Assembly: GCA_050250815.1 (NCBI GenBank) | Contig: JBFWNY010000003.1 | Span: 109,302-173,301 of the forward strand | DNA length: 64,000 nt | Direction: 5' to 3' | Origin: JAEUMD01 sp050250815 | Lineage (GTDB): Bacteria > Pseudomonadota > Alphaproteobacteria > Rhizobiales > Hyphomicrobiaceae | Part shown: positions 34,545-42,503 of the stretch, one piece after another | Layout of the letters: every line of letters starts with the position of its first letter | Numbering within the stretch: position 1 is the stretch's first letter | The notes under the pieces: model-generated | The model's database searches: none | What the model saw: only the letters and a program-made list of their open reading frames with translations | What the model was told of the DNA's origin: nothing | Made by a program: the position numbers and the translations under genes

Positions 34545-35726
34545 TCAGGCATTCGATCTGGCCGCCGCCACCGCCAGCTTCGCCGCCTCGCCCATATCAT
34601 CAGCGGCGACATAACCAACGCCGAGGTTGGCCAGGACCGTATGGGCGTAGGCCGCGTTGTTGCCGGCCATCCTGATGACGAGCGGCGGCGTCCGGTCGGC
34701 CCGGCGCATGGCCATCCCGACACCCTCCGCAATGGTATCGCACGGCTGCATGCCGCCGCCATGTACGTTCACAATGATCGAGCGTACTGCCGAGTTCGAC
34801 AGGATGAGCTCCATTCCGTAGGCGACATCGAGGCTCGTGGCGGTCGTGCGGACGTCCATGAAGTTGGCCGCCCGGCCACCGCAATCCCCGACGAGATCGA
34901 CGGTCGCCAGGGCGAGACCCGCCCCATTGACCACGACGCCGACGTCACCACCCATGCGCTGATAGTTGATATGGTGCCGGTCGGCGCCCAGCACCACCGG
35001 ATCGCCCTCCTCCACATCGACCGCCGCGCTCAATGCGGCAAGCCCCGGGTGCCGGATAAGCGCGTGATTGTCGATTGTGATCTTGGCGTCCATGGCAACG
35101 AGTTCGCCGTCCCAGGTCAGCGCCAGCGGATTGATTTCGACCTGCGTGGCATCGAGCGTCACTGCCAAATCGGCCATGCGCGAGATGACGGCCGCGGTGC
35201 TCGCCGCTTCCTTGCCCGACAAGCCTATCGACGTGACGAGTCCGGCGAAATCGCCCGTCGCACTCTTGCCATCGAAGGTCAGCGGCACGCGCTCGATCAG
35301 CGTCGGATCGAGCGCCACGCGGCGTTCGATCGCCTCACCGCCGGCGGGCCCCGCCAGCGCCATCAGCCGGCCGGAGGCGCTGTCGAGATAGATGGCCGCA
35401 TAGAGCAGTTGCCGCGCCGCGATCGCTTCCTCGATCAGCACCCAGCGCACCCGCTCCGCGCCTTCAGCGCCGCCCGGCCGCGTGAACCGCGAGCCCAGCA
35501 ACAGTTCCGCAGTTGCACCGACGCCTTCCGGAGAGGCAGAGAAACGGATGCCACCGCCCCGCGCACGGTCGGAGGCATGGACCTGCGCCTTGATGGCGAA
35601 GCGCTTGAACTGCAGGCGGCGCGCAATCCGCTCGCCATCCGGACCGCTGTCGGCAATACGCCCTTTCGGCACCGGCACCCCGAACCGCGTGAGGAGCTCC
35701 TTGGCCTGGAACTCGTGCAGGTTCAT
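34545..35726 (-). CDS. Succinyl-CoA synthetase beta-like (ATP-grasp) protein without alpha partner
   Basis: 393 residues beginning MNLHEFQAKELLTRFGVPVPKG, the start shared by SucC and malate-CoA ligase beta subunits. It keeps AIKAQVHA, INPLALTWDGELVAMDAKI and the C-terminal VNGAGLALATVDL. The usual DVGGGA is DVRTTA and the glycine loop of the ATP-grasp is altered (SDRARGGGI). No SucD/MtkB alpha subunit, which carries the phosphohistidine, is encoded nearby. It lies upstream of fdh1B on the same strand with an 82-base gap, so co-expression with formate dehydrogenase is likely. Activity is uncertain. Confidence 0.72.
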   Translation of the reverse strand: MNLHEFQAKELLTRFGVPVPKGRIADSGPDGERIARRLQFKRFAIKAQVHASDRARGGGIRFSASPEGVGATAELLLGSRFTRPGGAEGAERVRWVLIEEAIAARQLLYAAIYLDSASGRLMALAGPAGGEAIERRVALDPTLIERVPLTFDGKSATGDFAGLVTSIGLSGKEAASTAAVISRMADLAVTLDATQVEINPLALTWDGELVAMDAKITIDNHALIRHPGLAALSAAVDVEEGDPVVLGADRHHINYQRMGGDVGVVVNGAGLALATVDLVGDCGGRAANFMDVRTTATSLDVAYGMELILSNSAVRSIIVNVHGGGMQPCDTIAEGVGMAMRRADRTPPLVIRMAGNNAAYAHTVLANLGVGYVAADDMGEAAKLAVAAARSNA

Positions 35727-36320
35727 TCCGTGGTGCTCCGCTCCCGGACCGTTCGTGCGGTCTTGTTATTTTGCTGCCGGTCTTGGTGCCGGTTCGCTCT
35801 GCTGCGATCAAGCAAAATCGGTTAGGCCAAGCGCGCCGGACGCTTACGAGAGCGCAGCCCGTAAAGACTGGACCGCAAACTCGCCGGGATGACTGCTACC
35901 CGCGAAAGACTACCCGCGCAGCGTCGGTCGAACCTTCAGATCAATTCTGGTATACCACGGCCCTGAAGGCTCGGATAGGCACATCACAGCACTTGATCCG
36001 CGGTCGCGATGCGCGCGCCGCGATCGAAGTCCCACCGGGAAGCAACGAGCAACATCATGTTATGACAAAAAAATCCCATACTACGGAGCACAGGCGCGGG
36101 GCCGCGCCCTTCATTCTTTGCGCTCGTCATGTTGCAAATCGAACATTTGTACATTGCATCGAACGCGCCATTGGCATACTGTAGACCACAGAGTGGCGGC
36201 AACAACGCACTCCAAGGGTCGTCATAAGACCTCGAAAATACCTGCATCAACCGATCACATGCAAATGTTTCGGTTCAATCCCTCAAGGGAGCCGCAGGTC
36301 CATCAAACGGAGGAAACAGG
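35727..36320. other. 594-base regulatory region between the SucC-like gene and tctC
   Basis: No gene supported. It separates the leftward SucC-like/fdh genes from the rightward tct operon and so holds divergent promoters. The palindrome TGGTATACCA is at 35948-35957. From about 36055 the DNA becomes noticeably less GC-rich than its surroundings (ATGACAAAAAAATCCC, TTTGTACATTGC, GGCATACTGTAGACC), as expected of promoter DNA for tctC. Confidence 0.6.
35948..35957. promoter_or_regulatory. Candidate GntR/FCD operator, copy 1
   Basis: A perfect ten-base palindrome TGGTATACCA, 222 bases before the SucC-like start and 364 before tctC. The same ten bases occur before the GntR regulator gene. FCD-type GntR proteins typically bind short T-GGT/ACC-A palindromes, so this is a natural site for the locus regulator. 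Binding is inferred. Confidence 0.55.
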
Positions 36321-37304
36321 ATGATGATGTCACGTCGCAGCGCCTACGGGCTTGGGGCCGTTGGAGCACTCGCCCTCACTGTTGCAGGGGCAGGGCCAGC
36401 CGCTGCGGAATGGAAGCCCGTGAAGCCGGTCGAATTCGTCGTCATGGCCGGCCAGGGCGGCGGCGCCGACAAGCTCGCCCGCTTCATTCAGTCGATCATC
36501 GAGAAGAACAAGCTCGCCGAGGTCCCCTTCATCCCGATCAACAAGGGCGGTGGCTCGGGCGCGGACGCTCTGCGCTACCTCAAGGACAACGCCGGCAATG
36601 ATCACGTGATCATGGCTACGCTGAACTCCTACTACACGACACCGCTCAAGAACCCGGGCATCGGCGTCAACATCGACGAGTTCACGCCCATCGCGCGTCT
36701 TGCCGAGGATACCTTCGTCCTCTGGGTCAACGCCGAATCCGACATCAAGTCCGTCGACGACTACGTCAAGATAGTCAAGGAGAAGGGCACCGGCTGGAAG
36801 ATGGGCGGCACCGGAACGGGCCAAGAGGATAGCCTCGTTACCGCGATGCTCGAGAAGGCCTACGGCCTCAAGATGACGTACGTTCCGTTCAAGGGCGGCG
36901 GCGACGTCGCGGTCAACCTCGTCGGCAAGCACGTTGACTCGACCGTCAACAATCCTTCCGAGGCCCTCGGCTTCCAGCAGGCCGGCAAGGTGCGCCCGCT
37001 CGCCTCTCTCACGCGCGAGCGCATCACCGAGTTCAAGGACCTGCCGACGTTCAAGGAGCTGGGCCACGATCTCGTCTACCGCATGCAGCGCTCGGTGGTG
37101 GCACCGGGCGGCATCAAGCCCGAGGTCGCGGACTACTACAAGAGCGTCTTCGAGAAGGTGTTCAGCTCGGAGGATTGGAAGGGCTACTGCAAGAAGAACG
37201 CCCTGCAGTGCGCTTGGATGACTGGCGACGACCTCAAGGCGTACTTCGCCGAGGAGAAGGCCAAGCATCTTACGCTGCTGAAGGAGATGGGCGAGGTCCA
37301 GTGA
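36321..37304 (+). CDS. tctC: Tripartite tricarboxylate transporter substrate-binding protein (TctC-type)
   Basis: A periplasmic binding protein of about 325 residues with signal peptide SRRSAYGLGAVGALALTVAGAGPAAAEW. The Bug/TctC fold follows: VEFVVMAGQGGGADKLARFI near the N-terminus, then GGTGTGQEDSL and MTYVPFKGGGDVAVNLVGKHVD. The family binds carboxylates (citrate, tartrate, aromatic acids and others). GGAGG lies before the triple ATG. First of tctC-tctB-tctA; a strong hairpin follows the gene. Confidence 0.92.
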   Translation: MMMSRRSAYGLGAVGALALTVAGAGPAAAEWKPVKPVEFVVMAGQGGGADKLARFIQSIIEKNKLAEVPFIPINKGGGSGADALRYLKDNAGNDHVIMATLNSYYTTPLKNPGIGVNIDEFTPIARLAEDTFVLWVNAESDIKSVDDYVKIVKEKGTGWKMGGTGTGQEDSLVTAMLEKAYGLKMTYVPFKGGGDVAVNLVGKHVDSTVNNPSEALGFQQAGKVRPLASLTRERITEFKDLPTFKELGHDLVYRMQRSVVAPGGIKPEVADYYKSVFEKVFSSEDWKGYCKKNALQCAWMTGDDLKAYFAEEKAKHLTLLKEMGEVQ

Positions 37305-37347
37305 TCCCGCCCGCCGCGCGCCAGTGCGGCAGCTACACCGCATAAAC

Positions 37348-37373
37348 GGACGGAGGCGTCACCGCCTCCGTCC
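37348..37373 (+). promoter_or_regulatory. Intercistronic hairpin between tctC and tctB
   Basis: GGACGGAGGCG and CGCCTCCGTCC form eleven perfect pairs around the loop TCAC. No T tract follows, so it is more likely a stabiliser of the tctC mRNA 3' end or a partial block than a full terminator. Such an element would raise binding-protein levels above the membrane subunits. Confidence 0.6.
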
Positions 37374-37495
37374 TGCGCACTGCCCTTCTACAGGCCGACG
37401 CGTCCCGTTGCGTTGATCGCGCCCTGTTTGACACGTGCCAACAAGCCTCATCGGCCAGTCACTTGCCGCAACTCCAGCGCGCCCGGGAGAGACCT

Positions 37496-38002
37496 ATGCG
37501 TCGCGCCGAGCTGACCTTCGCCGCTATCCTGGCGGTCTTCTCGATCTACCTCATGTACATGGCACAGATCCCGCCGTTGCAGATCGGTTGGGTGCCAAAG
37601 AAAGGCCCGGGCTCAGGTGCGCTGCCGTTCTGGCTGTCGCTGGGCATGCTCCTCTGCGCGATCTGGATCCTCTGGCGCGGCTGGCGGGGCGTGACGGCGC
37701 AGGGCCGGTCGACCGAACCCTTCATGGACAACTACACGATGAAGGTCGTGCTCATCACTGTCGCATCGATCTTCGCCATGCTGCTGGCGACGCACTTCGT
37801 CGGCGCTTATGTGGCGATGCTGCTGTTCCTGATCTTCTACGTCGGCGTGTTCGGCAAGATACCGTGGCCGACCACGATCGCCGTCTCCTTCGCGATCCCG
37901 ATCGCAATCTTCTTCCTGTTCGAAAGCGGCATGAAGATCCTGCTGCCCAAGGGCATCACGGAGCCGCTCTTCATCCCGCTCTACAAGATGTTCGTCTACT
38001 GA
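37496..38002 (+). CDS. tctB: Tripartite tricarboxylate transporter small membrane subunit (TctB-type)
   Basis: 168 residues with four hydrophobic segments, typical of TctB: residues about 6-24, 42-62, 82-102 and 108-140. The middle loop has LQIGWVPKKGPGSGALPFW, which resembles the conserved G..P...G...FP..L region. The ATG at 37496 has GGGAGAG upstream. The gene lies between tctC and tctA. Confidence 0.9.
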   Translation: MRRAELTFAAILAVFSIYLMYMAQIPPLQIGWVPKKGPGSGALPFWLSLGMLLCAIWILWRGWRGVTAQGRSTEPFMDNYTMKVVLITVASIFAMLLATHFVGAYVAMLLFLIFYVGVFGKIPWPTTIAVSFAIPIAIFFLFESGMKILLPKGITEPLFIPLYKMFVY

Positions 38003-38065
38003 CGCCCGCCCGAGCGACGACAACAGAAACGCCGCCGAAGCACCGCCTACACCGAGGTTACGTTC

Positions 38066-39580
38066 ATGATGGACATCCTGACTCACCTGATCGAGGGCTT
38101 TGGGATCGCGTTCCAGCCCTTCAACCTGGGCATGATGATGTTGGGCTGCCTGCTCGGCCTGTTCATCGGCGCCATGCCGGGACTGGGTTCGGTCAACGGT
38201 GTCGCGATCCTGCTGCCCATCACGTTCTTCGTGCCGCCGACCGCCGCCATCATCTTTCTTGCCGCGATCTACTACGGCTCGATGTACGGCGGGGCGATCT
38301 CGTCCATCATGCTGGGCATACCGGGCGCCTCGACGGCGGTGGCGACGACGTTCGACGGCCGGCCCATGGCGCTTCAGGGCAGGGCCGACTTCGCCCTCGT
38401 CGCCGCAGCGGTGGCGTCCTTCGTCGGCGGCACCATCTCGATCATCCTGTTCACATTGTTCGCGCCGCCGCTGGCCGACTTCGCGCTCCGGTTCGGCCCG
38501 CAAGAGACGTTCGCGCTGATGGTTCTGGCGTTCGCCACCTTCGTCGGCCTGGGCGGTGACGACATTCCCAAGACCATCTTCATGATCCTGCTGGGCCTGG
38601 TGCTGTCCACTGTCGGCCTCGACACCATCTCCGGCCGTCCTCGCCTCATCTTCTTCGACCTGCAGGGCTTCTACAAAGGCATTTCGTTCATCGTTCTCGC
38701 CATCGGCATCTACGGCATCGGCGAGATGCTGTGGACGCTGGAGACCTCGCGCGGCAAGGTCGAGATCGTGTCGCATCGCTTCACCTTCGAGCGGCTGCGC
38801 AAGGCGCTCGGCGAGCTGAAGCGCTCGATGACGACAATGAGCCTCTCCTCACTACTCGGCTACTTCGTCGGCGTGCTGCCGGCGGCAGGCGCGACTCCTG
38901 CCGCTCTGATGGCCTACGGACTCACCAAGAGCTTCGCCAACGATCCGGAAAAGTTCGGCAAGGGCGAAATTCGCGGCGTCGCGGCGCCCGAGGCCGCCAA
39001 CAACGCCGCCTCGACCGGCTCGATGCTGCCGATGATGACGCTCGGCATCCCAGGCTCGCCGACGACAGCGATATTGCTCGGCGGCATGGTCATCTGGGGC
39101 CTCACACCCGGACCACTGCTGTTCATCCAGCAGTCCGAGTTCGTGTGGGGTCTCACCGCATCGCTCTATGCGGCCAACTTCGTCACCGTGATCTTGAACC
39201 TCGCGCTCATTCCGCTGTTCGTGTGGGTCTTGAGGATGCCCTTCATGATCCTCGCCCCGCTCATCTTCGTGCTGTGCTTCGTCGGCAGCTTCGCACCCGA
39301 CACGCGCATGTTCGATCCCTGGCTGGTGCTGCTGTTCGGATTCGTGGGCTACGTGATGCGCAAGCTCGACTATCCTCTGGCGCCGCTGGTGCTCGCCATC
39401 GTGCTGGGTCCGCTGGCAGAAGACTCCTTCCGCCAGACGATGATCGCCGATCTGGGCGACTGGACCGTCTTCTTCACCCGACCGCTGTCCGGCGTCATCA
39501 TGGGCTTTGCGGTTCTCCTGTTTGCAGCACCGTTGCTCAAGAGATTGCGCCGCCGCCCCAGCACCGCAGCAGCGACCTGA
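38066..39580 (+). CDS. tctA: Tripartite tricarboxylate transporter large membrane subunit (TctA-type)
   Basis: 504 residues with about twelve membrane helices, the channel subunit of the system. Family signatures are GLFIGAMPGLGSVNGVAILLP near the start, YYGSMYGGAISSIMLGIPG, and the second-half repeat GVLPAAGATPAALMAYG with STGSMLPMMTLGIPGSPTTAILLG. The two related halves indicate an internal inverted repeat architecture. It follows tctB by 63 bases. Confidence 0.95.
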   Translation: MMDILTHLIEGFGIAFQPFNLGMMMLGCLLGLFIGAMPGLGSVNGVAILLPITFFVPPTAAIIFLAAIYYGSMYGGAISSIMLGIPGASTAVATTFDGRPMALQGRADFALVAAAVASFVGGTISIILFTLFAPPLADFALRFGPQETFALMVLAFATFVGLGGDDIPKTIFMILLGLVLSTVGLDTISGRPRLIFFDLQGFYKGISFIVLAIGIYGIGEMLWTLETSRGKVEIVSHRFTFERLRKALGELKRSMTTMSLSSLLGYFVGVLPAAGATPAALMAYGLTKSFANDPEKFGKGEIRGVAAPEAANNAASTGSMLPMMTLGIPGSPTTAILLGGMVIWGLTPGPLLFIQQSEFVWGLTASLYAANFVTVILNLALIPLFVWVLRMPFMILAPLIFVLCFVGSFAPDTRMFDPWLVLLFGFVGYVMRKLDYPLAPLVLAIVLGPLAEDSFRQTMIADLGDWTVFFTRPLSGVIMGFAVLLFAAPLLKRLRRRPSTAAAT

Positions 39581-39677
39581 GGCCCGCGATGCCCTTGCAC
39601 GTCAAAGCTGCTGGGGGTGTCTCGACGCGGGCAACGGACGACCCTAAACGTATTGAACGCGCGCCCTCTCTGGCATA

Positions 39678-39687
39678 TGGTATACCA
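39678..39687. promoter_or_regulatory. Candidate GntR/FCD operator, copy 2
   Basis: TGGTATACCA, identical to the copy at 35948-35957, here 128 bases before the GntR start. It fits autoregulation and shared control of the locus. Confidence 0.6.
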
Positions 39688-39805
39688 ACGAAGCTGACGT
39701 ATGCACCACCCCGCCGCCGCGGGACCGGATTCTTCTAGATCGCGCGGCACACGGGTTTCGACCATGCAGACCACGCGCGCCTCAAGTCCGGAGGCTTGTG
39801 AGCCC

Positions 39806-40486
39806 ATGCAGAAGACGAGCCTTAAGATTGTTGCCATCGGCGAGAGCCAGAGCCTCAAGGCGCGCGCCTACGAGGCTCTGAAAGCGGCGATCGCTGCGAT
39901 GAATATCTACGATGACAAGGCGGAGCTGCGGCTCGACGAACGCGACCTGTCTTCCCGCTTTGGCATATCGCGCACGCCGTTGCGCGAGGCGCTCGCGCAG
40001 CTCGACCAGGAAGGGCTCGTCAAGGTTGTTGCACGGCGCGGCATCTTCATCGTCCGGAAATCGAAGGCCGAAATCGTCGACATGATAACGGCTTGGGCAG
40101 CGCTCGAGAGCATGGCGGCGCGCCTCGCCGCGGCACGCGCGAGTGCAGACGCCGTCGCCGAGCTGCATCAGCTCACCGATCCCTATTGCGACGTCGACCG
40201 TCACATGGGCGAGTACTCCGACGCCAACATCCGCTTCCACCAGGCCATTATCCGGGCCGGCGGCAACAAGCTCATCGAAAACATCACGGACGGCCTGTTC
40301 ATGCACGTGCGGGCCATCCGCAACAGAACGATCTTCGAGAAGGATCGCGCAAAGCGGTCGATCGCCGATCACAAGAAGATCGTGGCGGCCATCGAGCAAG
40401 GCGATGCCGATCTCGCCGAGCAGCTCGTTCGCGAGCACACACTGAAGCTTAGGGCCCACGTCGAGCAGTTCGTCGACATCCCCTGA
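39806..40486 (+). CDS. GntR-family regulator, FCD (FadR) subfamily
   Basis: 226 residues from the ATG at 39806, which has GGAGG eleven bases upstream; in-frame ATGs at 39764 and 39701 are alternatives. The winged helix-turn-helix is at about 15-75 (LKARAYEALKAAI...LDERDLSSRFGISRTPLREALAQLDQEGLV). An all-helical FCD effector domain follows, with metal/carboxylate-site histidines in NIRFHQAII and IADHKKIV. It probably senses a carboxylate and controls the flanking transport and C1 genes. It sits between tctA and the ThDP lyase. Confidence 0.9.
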   Translation: MQKTSLKIVAIGESQSLKARAYEALKAAIAAMNIYDDKAELRLDERDLSSRFGISRTPLREALAQLDQEGLVKVVARRGIFIVRKSKAEIVDMITAWAALESMAARLAAARASADAVAELHQLTDPYCDVDRHMGEYSDANIRFHQAIIRAGGNKLIENITDGLFMHVRAIRNRTIFEKDRAKRSIADHKKIVAAIEQGDADLAEQLVREHTLKLRAHVEQFVDIP

Positions 40487-40559
40487 AGAGCCAACGCCAG
40501 GACACGCGGCCACGGAAGCGGGGCGCTTCTGGCCGCCTCACCACGAGGAGAGAAGCCCA

Positions 40560-42311
40560 ATGGCAGTCAACGCGACGGCGAAGCTGGTCAGCTCGACGGC
40601 TGAGGACACGCTGCAGCGGAAGAGTTCGGATCCCAATATCGTCTCGGGCGGGCGCCTTGTCGCCAAGGCTCTGAAGAATGAGGGCGTAGATACGATCTTC
40701 ACGCTATGCGGCGGTCATATCATCGACATCTACGACGGTTGCATCGACGAGGGCATCAAGGTCGTCGATGTCCGTCACGAGCAGGTCGCAGCCCACGCCG
40801 CCGACGGCTACGCGCGCCAGACCGGCAAGCTCGGTTGCGTCGTCACCACCGCCGGTCCCGGCTGTACCAATGCGGTCACCGGTGTCGCGACGGCATTCCG
40901 CTCTGAGAGCCCCATCATCCACATTGGCGGACAGTCGTCACTGACGCAGCACAAGATGGGCTCGCTGCAGGACCTGCCGCACGTCGATATGATGAAGCCG
41001 ATCACCAAGTTCGCCTCCGGCGTCTTCTCGACCGACCGTATCGCGGACATGATCTCGATGGCCGCACGTGAGTGCTATGCCGGCGCCTACGGTCCATCCT
41101 ACCTCGAAATCCCGCGCGACATCCTCGATGCGGAGATCCACATCGACAAGGCGCGCATTCCCAAGCCCGGTAGCTACCGTGCCTCCGTGCGTTCCATCGG
41201 CGACCCCGCCGACATCGAGAAGCTCGCGGCCATCCTCAACAGCGCCAAGCGTCCTGCCGTACTTTTCGGGCAGCAGGTCTTCGTTTCGGGCAGCCACAAG
41301 GAAGCGATCGATTTCGTGCGCGCGCTCGACATCCCGGCCTACCTCAATGGTGCCAGCCGCGGCATGCTGCACCCTGACGATCCGCACCACTTCGACCGCA
41401 CGCGCTCGCTCGCGTTCAAGGACGCCGACGTTCTACTCATCATCGGTACGCCGTTCGACTTCCGCATGGGTTACGGCAAGCGCATCTCGGTGCCGATGCT
41501 CGTGCAGATTGACATGGACTACAAGACCGTCGGCAAGAACCGCGACATCAACCTGGGCATCGCCGGGCATCCCGGCGCGATCCTCACGGCCGTCGCCGCT
41601 GCGATCTCAGCGTCACCCGACAAGGCGGCCCGCCAGGAGCGCCAGCAGTGGATGGCGAAGCTGCGCAAGGCGGAAGCCATCGCGCTCGACAAGCTGATGC
41701 CGTTGTTCAAGTCCGATGCCTCGCCGATCCATCCCTATCGGCTGGCCTGGGAGATCAACGAGTTCCTCGGCGAGGACACGATCTACATCGGCGACGGCGG
41801 CGACGTCGTCACCATTTCCGCGCAGGCGGTGCGCCCGCGTGGACCGGGCCAGTGGATGGATCCCGGCGCGCTCGGCTCGCTGGGCGTCGGCACCGGCTTC
41901 GCGATGGCCGCCAAGCTCGCGCATCCCAACAAGGAAGTGATGTGCCTCTACGGCGACGGCTCGTTCGGCATGACGGCGTTCGACATGGAAACGGCACAGC
42001 GGTTCGGCGCACCGTACCTGGCCGTCGTGGGCAACAATTCTGCGATGAACCAGATCCGCTACGGCCAGATCGCCAAGTACGGCGAGAACCGCGGCGACAT
42101 CGGCAACAAGCTGGGCGACGTGCCGTTCTCGAAGTTCGGCGAGATGATCGGCGGGTACGGCGAGGAAGTGCGGGAGGCTTCGCAGATCGCCCCCGCCCTG
42201 CGCCGCGCCCGCGAGGCAATCGCAAAGACAGGCAAGTGCGCCGTGGTCAACGTCTGGATCGATCCGCGCGAGTATGCGCCGGGCACCAAAAACCAGACCA
42301 TGTACAAGTAA
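40560..42311 (+). CDS. ThDP-dependent lyase, oxalyl-CoA decarboxylase / 2-hydroxyacyl-CoA lyase-like
   Basis: 583 residues with the three-domain acetolactate-synthase fold. The catalytic Glu74 (VRHEQVAAHAADGYAR) activates ThDP, and GDG465-467 to NN492-493 is the Mg/ThDP motif. Canonical oxalyl-CoA decarboxylases read GV.GIPIT at the region which is TLCGGHIIDIYDG here, and lack the QSSLTQHKMGSLQDLP block, so it is not an ordinary Oxc. Position directly before frc implies a CoA-thioester substrate and formyl-CoA as product. Acetolactate-synthase-like activity is the alternative. AGGAGAG lies before the ATG. Confidence 0.75.
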   Translation: MAVNATAKLVSSTAEDTLQRKSSDPNIVSGGRLVAKALKNEGVDTIFTLCGGHIIDIYDGCIDEGIKVVDVRHEQVAAHAADGYARQTGKLGCVVTTAGPGCTNAVTGVATAFRSESPIIHIGGQSSLTQHKMGSLQDLPHVDMMKPITKFASGVFSTDRIADMISMAARECYAGAYGPSYLEIPRDILDAEIHIDKARIPKPGSYRASVRSIGDPADIEKLAAILNSAKRPAVLFGQQVFVSGSHKEAIDFVRALDIPAYLNGASRGMLHPDDPHHFDRTRSLAFKDADVLLIIGTPFDFRMGYGKRISVPMLVQIDMDYKTVGKNRDINLGIAGHPGAILTAVAAAISASPDKAARQERQQWMAKLRKAEAIALDKLMPLFKSDASPIHPYRLAWEINEFLGEDTIYIGDGGDVVTISAQAVRPRGPGQWMDPGALGSLGVGTGFAMAAKLAHPNKEVMCLYGDGSFGMTAFDMETAQRFGAPYLAVVGNNSAMNQIRYGQIAKYGENRGDIGNKLGDVPFSKFGEMIGGYGEEVREASQIAPALRRAREAIAKTGKCAVVNVWIDPREYAPGTKNQTMYK

Positions 42312-42318
42312 GCACGAG

Positions 42319-42340
42319 GGGGCGGCCGCAAGGCCGCCCC
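42319..42340 (+). terminator. Strong hairpin between the ThDP lyase and frc
   Basis: GGGGCGGCC and GGCCGCCCC pair across a GCAA tetraloop, followed by GCTTTCC. It may end or attenuate the lyase transcript, leaving frc partly independent; 163 bases remain before the frc ATG. Confidence 0.55.
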
Positions 42341-42503
42341 GCTTTCCGTCATGAGCAGACAGCTCGCGTATCAGACACTATTGGGACCACGAGCCCGAAC
42401 AAGGTTCTGACGGCTTCGCAACTCAATCGGTGGATCGAATTCGGAACGAGAAAACCAGCGCGGGGCGAAACCCGGGACGCACGACCAAAAGGAAGCACGG
42501 ACG

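Noticed and set aside
34545..35726. Succinyl-CoA synthetase beta (sucC) or malate thiokinase (mtkA)
   Set aside because: Key glycines are changed and there is no alpha-subunit gene adjacent.
40560..42311. Direct label as oxalyl-CoA decarboxylase (oxc)
   Set aside because: The neighbour frc tempts this, but canonical Oxc sequence blocks are absent. I kept a broader lyase call.
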